Assembly (NCBI GenBank): GCA_945872795.1
Contig: CAMCAZ010000004.1
Coordinates: 27,398-91,397, forward strand
Source of the DNA: Chryseobacterium gleum
Lineage (GTDB): Bacteria; Bacteroidota; Bacteroidia; Flavobacteriales_F; PHOS-HE28
Length of the DNA stretch: 64,000 nt
Reading direction: 5' to 3'
Each line of letters opens with the position of its first letter. Within the stretch, counting starts at the first letter, position 1. Shown here one piece after another: positions 59,214-64,000 of this stretch. The notes under the pieces are model-generated. The model was given only the letters and a program-made list of their open reading frames with translations. It did no database searches and had not been told where the DNA came from. The position numbers and the translations under genes are program-made.

Positions 59214-60557
59214 TCAGGCGATGGCGGGTAAGTGCAGGGAGAAGGTGCTGCCCTGGCCGGGTTCGCTCTGCACGGTGACGCGTCCGCCGTGCGCCTCCGC
59301 GATCTGCCGCACATAGTGCAGGCCCAGGCCGAAGCCCTTCACGTTGTGCACGTTGCCGGTATGGACGCGGTAGAAGCGTTCGAAGATGTGCTTCAGGTCG
59401 TCCCGATGGATGCCGATGCCGTGGTCCTGCACGTGCAGGTGCAGCTGGCCGTCGTGGTCGTTGGTGCGCAGCTCGATGGTGGCATCTTCCGGACCGTACT
59501 TCAGCGCATTGTCCACCAGGTTGGTCAGGGCGTTCATCAGGTGCACCCGGTCGCCTTTCACCACGGGTCTGCTGGCCTCCAGCTTCAGGTCCAGTCGTAC
59601 GCGCCGTTCCTGCAGGGGCAGCAGCAGATGCTCGGCCACCTCCCGCGCGATCACATGCATGTCCACTGCTTCGGGCTTCAGCTCCAGGGAGCCCTTGTCC
59701 AGTGTGGCCAGTTGCAGCACACGCTCCACCTGGGTGCGCAGCCGTTCGTTCTCGCTGCGGATGATGTGCGCATAGGCCTGCAATCGCTCCGGCTCGTGCA
59801 CGATGGCGGGATCGCTGATCACCTCACTGCTCAGGGCGATGGTGCTGATCGGTGTCTTCAGCTCGTGCGTCATGTTGCCGATGAAGTCGTTCTTCATCTC
59901 GCTCAGTTTCTTCTGGCGCAGGATCACCCATACGCTGTAGGCAAAGAAGCTGAACACGATGAGCGTGACCACCGCCGGGAAGATCCAGGTCCATCCGCTG
60001 GTCGCCTCCGCCTCCCACAAGGTGCTCTTGCGCTTGGGGAAGTATACCCCGAAGTAGTGTCCGTCCTTGTCCAGTTTCTGCAGCTTGCTGTGGGGCACGG
60101 TATCGGTGGACAGGGTGTCCAGGCTCACGTAGTTGCCGTACACCACGCTGTCCGTGAAACAGTCGTAGATGCCGTACTCGAAGTCCTCCAGGATGTTCCT
60201 TCGGCTGAACTCCTTGCGCAGTAACGCCTCCAGCAGGTAGGGGTGGAGCGTGTCGTTGATGGTGACCGCGAAGTAGTTGGGCCGTTCCTGCTTCACGGCA
60301 TCGTACAGGTCCGAAGGGTCCTTGGTGATGGACAGGATCTGTTCGGTGACGTCGGTCAGTGCGATGATGACCCGGTCGTTGAACTGTTTCTCCAGCTGTG
60401 TCGCCTGCTCCCGGTTCAGGGCCAACTGGTCCTCCCGGTAGCGTGAGGCCTGGCGCAGCCAGAGCAGTTGGATGACCACCACGCCGATGACGCTCAGCGT
60501 GGCCAGTAACATCAAGGTGCCGATCGCCCTTCGACCCATGGGTGCGGCCTGCCCCAT
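59214..60557 (-). CDS. Sensor histidine kinase paired with the OmpR-type regulator
   Basis: A 447-residue kinase: membrane helix 1 (about 10-33), a periplasmic sensor (about 36-188, with no recognised domain), membrane helix 2 (about 190-212), HisKA with phospho-acceptor His231 (NMTHELKTPISTIALSS), and a complete HATPase (NALTNLVDNALKYG, DHGIGIHRDDL, GFGLGLHYVRQIAEAHGG). The start is 60557 or the next in-frame ATG at 60539; both precede helix 1. A -7-like TAACATTG (60576-60583 on the minus strand) fits either. The gene reads divergently from the GT39 gene. Confidence 0.92.
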   Translation of the reverse strand: MGQAAPMGRRAIGTLMLLATLSVIGVVVIQLLWLRQASRYREDQLALNREQATQLEKQFNDRVIIALTDVTEQILSITKDPSDLYDAVKQERPNYFAVTINDTLHPYLLEALLRKEFSRRNILEDFEYGIYDCFTDSVVYGNYVSLDTLSTDTVPHSKLQKLDKDGHYFGVYFPKRKSTLWEAEATSGWTWIFPAVVTLIVFSFFAYSVWVILRQKKLSEMKNDFIGNMTHELKTPISTIALSSEVISDPAIVHEPERLQAYAHIIRSENERLRTQVERVLQLATLDKGSLELKPEAVDMHVIAREVAEHLLLPLQERRVRLDLKLEASRPVVKGDRVHLMNALTNLVDNALKYGPEDATIELRTNDHDGQLHLHVQDHGIGIHRDDLKHIFERFYRVHTGNVHNVKGFGLGLHYVRQIAEAHGGRVTVQSEPGQGSTFSLHLPAIA

Positions 60558-60710
60558 GGTGGGCGTGACCGGACGCAATGTTACGGGATGCCGCACGGGC
60601 ACCGTCGTCCGTTTAACAAGGATTATCGTTCGGTCCCGGTGCTGCATGCCCGACCAGATGCGAACTTGCGGCCCAAGGTGGCCGTGGTGGCCACGGAAGC
60701 CCGCGGGCGC

Positions 60711-62321
60711 ATGGACCGAACGGAAGGCACGAACAGGTGGGGGCCAGGCCAGGGCTGGATGTGGCTGGCGCTGTGCGTGGTGGCCGCCATGGGTGCCGTC
60801 CTGGACGTGATGGAGGTGGATGCCGCCCAGTATGCCATCATGGCCCGCGACATGCTCGCGCAGGAGGATCCCCTCAAGCTGTATTTCAGGGGCAGGGACT
60901 ACCTCGATAAGCCGCCCCTGCTCTTCTGGAGCTCCGCTATCTCCTACGCGCTGTTCGGGGTGCATGCCTGGAGCTACAAGCTCCCCAGCATCCTCTTCGC
61001 TTTTCTGGGCATCTGGTCCACCTATCGCTATGCGCGGCTCTTCCATCCACATCCCACGGCGCGCATCGCTGCGCTGATCTATGGTTCCACGGCGGCGTTC
61101 CTGCTCATGACCAACGACGTGCGCACGGATACGATGCTGGCCGCCTCGGTGATCACCGCCATCTGGACCGGTGCGGAATGGCTCCAGCGGCGCACCCTGC
61201 CCTGGCTGGTGTACACGGCCGTGGCGATCTCGGCGGGCATGCTCGCCAAGGGACCGATGGGGCTGGTGGCACCGGTCGTGGCCTTGGGCGCGCAGGTGCT
61301 GCTCACACGCCAATGGTGGGTGCTGCGCGATGCGCGTGTCCTGCTGGTGCCGGTGCTGATCGCATTGCTCCTGCTGCCCATGTGCATCGGCCTGTACGAG
61401 CAGCATGGCGCTCATGGATTGCGCTTCTACTTCTGGGAACAGAGCTTCGGTCGCATCACCGGAGAGAATCGCTGGAAGGATGATTCCACCTTCTTGTACT
61501 TCGCCCATGAGGTACCCTGGCTCATGCTGCCATGGACGGTCTTCGTTCTGGCCGGTGTGGCCGCCGGTATAATGCGCTTGGTCCGGAGGCAGGTGCTTCC
61601 CGACTATGGATCGCTGGTCGGCAGCGTGGTGCTCTTCGTGGCGCTGTCGCTCTCCCAGTTCAAGCTGCCGCACTATCTCTATCCCATCGTTCCGCTCCTG
61701 GCCATCGTCGGTGCTTCGGCCTTCGGCAATGGACTGCCGGCATGGCTTCAGCGTGCGCATCTGGTCCTGTTGTCGCTGGTGTGGCTATTGGCCATGGCCT
61801 TGGTCGGCTGGTCTTTCCCCGAAGGCTCCTGGCCCTTTGTGCTGCTCTTGCTGATCGTGCCCGCTATGGTGATCCTTCTCACAAGAAGCCGATCCTTGCC
61901 GGAGCGCGTGTTGCCCATCACCTTCTGGACCTGGTGCGCGCTGGCCTTCGCCCTGAACGGGCACGTCTATCCCCATGTCCTGAAGTACCAGGCCAACGCA
62001 CAGGTGGGCCGGTGGGTCGCTGCGGAAGGCATCCCTGTGGAGCGCTTTTTGACCCTTCGCACCGGAGGTACGGCACTCGAGTTCTATGCCGCGCGAACCG
62101 GTCTGTTCTTCCATCATGTGAACGCCATGCCTGTGCAGCCCCTCAGCGGCACTTATGTCTACACCGATGCCGAAGGGTTGGCGCAGTTGCGCGCTCGTGG
62201 TTGGGCCCCCACCATCGTTCGGGAGTTCCCCAACTATCCGGTCCAGCTTCCGGGCTTGGACCTCCTGGTGCCAGCCCGGCGGCGGGCTGCGATGGAAATT
62301 CGATTTCTTCTGATATTCTAG
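60711..62321 (+). CDS. GT39/ArnT-like membrane glycosyltransferase
   Basis: A 536-residue polytopic membrane protein of the PMT/ArnT superfamily. The first periplasmic loop carries the acidic pair (MEVDAAQYAIMARDMLAQ), followed by RDYLDKPPLLFWSSAISY, a strong signature for this family. About eleven hydrophobic segments follow, among them GMLAKGPMGLVAPVVALGA, and a short C-terminal soluble part. Such enzymes use polyprenyl-phosphate sugars to glycosylate lipid or protein outside the cytoplasm. The DPM1-like gene at 8582 could make such a donor, though the two are far apart. The ATG at 60711 is preferred; the open frame starts at 60588. Confidence 0.85.
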   Translation: MDRTEGTNRWGPGQGWMWLALCVVAAMGAVLDVMEVDAAQYAIMARDMLAQEDPLKLYFRGRDYLDKPPLLFWSSAISYALFGVHAWSYKLPSILFAFLGIWSTYRYARLFHPHPTARIAALIYGSTAAFLLMTNDVRTDTMLAASVITAIWTGAEWLQRRTLPWLVYTAVAISAGMLAKGPMGLVAPVVALGAQVLLTRQWWVLRDARVLLVPVLIALLLLPMCIGLYEQHGAHGLRFYFWEQSFGRITGENRWKDDSTFLYFAHEVPWLMLPWTVFVLAGVAAGIMRLVRRQVLPDYGSLVGSVVLFVALSLSQFKLPHYLYPIVPLLAIVGASAFGNGLPAWLQRAHLVLLSLVWLLAMALVGWSFPEGSWPFVLLLLIVPAMVILLTRSRSLPERVLPITFWTWCALAFALNGHVYPHVLKYQANAQVGRWVAAEGIPVERFLTLRTGGTALEFYAARTGLFFHHVNAMPVQPLSGTYVYTDAEGLAQLRARGWAPTIVREFPNYPVQLPGLDLLVPARRRAAMEIRFLLIF

Positions 62322-62367
62322 GAGTTACGTCGCGTTAAGCAAACGCAACGAACTTTTCCTAGATCGT

Positions 62368-62418
62368 ATTGTTTAGGCTTTGTTCCGAAACCCTAAACAA
62401 TCCCCGGGCCCTCGGGGA
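62368..62418. terminator. Two adjacent hairpins between the GT39 and GEVED genes
   Basis: ATTGTTTAGG (62368-62377) pairs with CCTAAACAAT (62392-62401) across a 14-base loop. A second, TCCCCG/CGGGGA palindrome, spans 62401-62418 and shares one base with it. The first may end the GT39 transcript. The second is followed by AAAACC, so on the plus strand it is not a standard terminator; a leader structure of the GEVED gene is equally possible. Confidence 0.45.
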
Positions 62419-62438
62419 AAACCAAAACCTCCATCATC

Positions 62439-64000
62439 ATGAAGTCACCACAACTTGAAGCCCGCACGGCACCGCCCGGCCGATCGCGCTTGATGGGCTT
62501 GACCACCGGCGTGGCATTGCTGCTTTCCGGCGGCCTTTCCGCCCAGACCTACTGTCCATCGGACGGAGGTTCAGGTAATACGTTCAATATTGCCCGTGTC
62601 CAGTTCAACGGAATTGACAATGTGAGCGGCGATAACAACGGCTACGGCGACTTCACCGCGCAGGTGGCCAATGTGGACCTCGGAGCATCCTATGGGATCA
62701 CTGTGGACCCGAGCGGTCCCTTCTTCCTGCGTTACCGTTGGAGTGCCTGGGTGGATTGGAACAACGATGGAACCTTCAGTGGTTCCGAACTCGTGTTCCA
62801 GGCCACGGGCTTTGGTCAGGAGACCGGCTCGGTGAGCGTTCCTACCGGAACCACTCCCGGTGCGAAGAGAATGCGCGTGAACATGAGCGCCTTCAACTAT
62901 CAGGGCGCCTGTGCAAACTACAGCATTGGTGAAGTGGAGGATTACACCGTTCTGGTGAGCGCTCCCTGCGATGTGACCGCCGGCACGATCGTGGTCGACA
63001 AACCGATCATCTGCTATGAAGGAGGACCTGCCGGAGTATCTGCGCAAGTGGTCACCGCTCCGAATGTGCCAGCTGGGTACCAGCTGATCTACGTGCTGAC
63101 ACAAGGCCCGGGACTGGTGATCATCGACGCCTCCCCGGCGCCCAATTTTTCTCTTCCAAATGTGGGCGAGTACACGATCCACACCTTGGTCTACGACCCG
63201 AACACGCTCGATCTCGGCATCGTCGAGTTCGGTGTGACGACCGGTTTCCAGGTGAACGCGCTGCTCGTGCAAGGTGGTGGCAGCATCTGTGCCGCCCTCG
63301 ATGTGGCCGGTGCGCAAGCGAGGTTGATCGACCCTCAGGCAGGCACCCTGAGCGGTGGTGGTGTCGCGTGCGGTCCACTGCCTGCAACGCTGACGGCCAC
63401 ACCGAACGGGGATGTGAACATCCCTGCCGGATACCAGGCCTTGTTCGTTCTCACGCAAGGAGAAGGTCTGGTGATCCAGAACGTGAGCACCACGCCCAGT
63501 TTCGAGGTGAACGATGGAGGCTTGTATACGATCCACACCTTGGTCTATGATCCATCGACGTTGGATCTCTCCGGTGTCCAGATCGGTGTAACGACCGGTT
63601 TTGATGTCAACGGATTCCTGATCCAAGGTGGCGGTTCGATCTGCGCTTCCTTGGACGTGGCAGGTGCCGCGTTCAACGTATCCAGCCCCAACGCCGGCAC
63701 CCTCAACGGTGGCGGTGATGTGTGTTTGACCACGGTCACTGAGGTTCTGACGGCCACCCCGAACGGTGACAGCAACACGCCTGCTGGTTACAGCCTGGCC
63801 TACGTGCTGACCAGCGGAACGGAGCTCACCATCCAACAGCTCGGCGCCACGCCCTCCTTCACGGTAACGAGCGGCGGTCTCTACACCATCCACACCTTCG
63901 TGTTCCCGAGCGATCTGGATCTGAGCGTGGTGGTGCCCGGCACGACCACCGGTGGTGATGTGCTGGCCCTGCTGGCAGCGAACAACATCTGCGCAAGCCT
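62439..64000 (+). CDS. GEVED-domain surface protein with ~118-residue internal repeats (partial, runs off window)
   Basis: The frame is open from ATG 62439 to the window end (about 520 residues). A long signal peptide (RLMGLTTGVALLLSGGLSAQ) is followed by a GEVED domain (about 45-170; SAWVDWNNDGTFSGSELVF, ACANYSIGEVEDYTVLV). From about residue 175 come at least three repeats of about 118 residues with the pattern PAGYxLxYVLTxGxxL, then YTIHTLVYDPxTLDL, then GVTTGFxVNxxLxQGGGxIC. Bacterial Ig-like or adhesin beta-sandwiches are likely. By analogy a T9SS domain is expected beyond the window. It probably binds surfaces or glycans. Confidence 0.85.
   Translation, partial: MKSPQLEARTAPPGRSRLMGLTTGVALLLSGGLSAQTYCPSDGGSGNTFNIARVQFNGIDNVSGDNNGYGDFTAQVANVDLGASYGITVDPSGPFFLRYRWSAWVDWNNDGTFSGSELVFQATGFGQETGSVSVPTGTTPGAKRMRVNMSAFNYQGACANYSIGEVEDYTVLVSAPCDVTAGTIVVDKPIICYEGGPAGVSAQVVTAPNVPAGYQLIYVLTQGPGLVIIDASPAPNFSLPNVGEYTIHTLVYDPNTLDLGIVEFGVTTGFQVNALLVQGGGSICAALDVAGAQARLIDPQAGTLSGGGVACGPLPATLTATPNGDVNIPAGYQALFVLTQGEGLVIQNVSTTPSFEVNDGGLYTIHTLVYDPSTLDLSGVQIGVTTGFDVNGFLIQGGGSICASLDVAGAAFNVSSPNAGTLNGGGDVCLTTVTEVLTATPNGDSNTPAGYSLAYVLTSGTELTIQQLGATPSFTVTSGGLYTIHTFVFPSDLDLSVVVPGTTTGGDVLALLAANNICAS
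62970..64000 (+). repeat. Internal tandem repeats, about 354 bp period
   Basis: Corresponding points of successive repeats, such as GGCACC at 63344 and again at 63698, are 354 bp (118 codons) apart; the first unit begins near 62979. The copies differ at many third positions. A fourth unit may begin at the window edge. Confidence 0.7.

Noticed and set aside
1..64000. tRNA, rRNA, CRISPR or transposase genes
   Set aside because: No cloverleaf, rRNA core sequence, regular short repeat array or DDE/tyrosine-recombinase pattern was found in the gaps or frames read. A covariance-model search could still reveal a small RNA.

Overview
This window looks like a chromosomal stretch of a G+C-rich Bacteroidota bacterium, most likely order Flavobacteriales. 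The evidence is: type IX secretion (T9SS) sorting domains on several exported proteins, gliding-motility genes gldB and gldC, a TonB receptor/DUF5689 locus, a PASTA-tailed FtsI, a long-tailed FtsZ, and repeated TAnnTTTG-type -7 elements upstream of genes. No rRNA, tRNA, CRISPR array, insertion sequence or prophage was recognised. Genes are packed tightly, with many 4-bp ATGA overlaps and several convergent pairs whose stop codons touch or overlap.

Layout. 1-2.7 kb: end of pdxJ, an esterase, a secreted protein of unknown function and an exported EEP-family nuclease/phosphatase. 3.0-8.3 kb (minus): a TonB-dependent receptor, a DUF5689 lipoprotein and a T9SS-sorted OB/DUF5689-like protein, probably one export/uptake operon facing the nuclease. 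8.6-23 kb: mixed housekeeping genes (polyprenol-mannose synthase-like GT2, DUF4296, SDR, tyrS, LuxE-like ligase, Na/Pi cotransporter, PhoR-like kinase, NucA-type nuclease, glycosyltransferase, trmB, Atl-like protein, mrp and NifU). 22.6-27 kb: two toxin-antitoxin-like pairs flanking a two-subunit 2-oxoacid:ferredoxin oxidoreductase (korAB). The RelE/ParE-like toxin of the second pair carries an internal stop codon. 27-33.5 kb: a universal stress protein, a phospholipase A gene split by an in-frame TAA, nadE, a PorT-like barrel, gldB, gldC, engB and a hydrolase.

33.8-50.2 kb is a complete division and cell-wall (dcw) cluster: mraZ-rsmH-ftsL-ftsI-murE-mraY-murD-[MurD C-domain orphan]-ftsW-murG-murC-ftsQ-ftsA-ftsZ-yqeY. 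It is preceded by an array of MraZ-type TGGGN boxes with 10-bp period. A separate 170-residue gene between murD and ftsW resembles only the last domain of MurD. It is the most unusual gene in the window.

50.4-64 kb holds cell-surface genes: a gliding-motility C-terminal-domain (T9SS type B) protein, a tandem duplication of a two-gene module (FG-GAP/ASPIC T9SS protein plus diheme cytochrome lipoprotein), a two-component system, a GT39 glycosyltransferase, and the start of a GEVED protein with long internal repeats that runs off the end.

All family assignments come from reading motifs and remembered family patterns. No database search was run.
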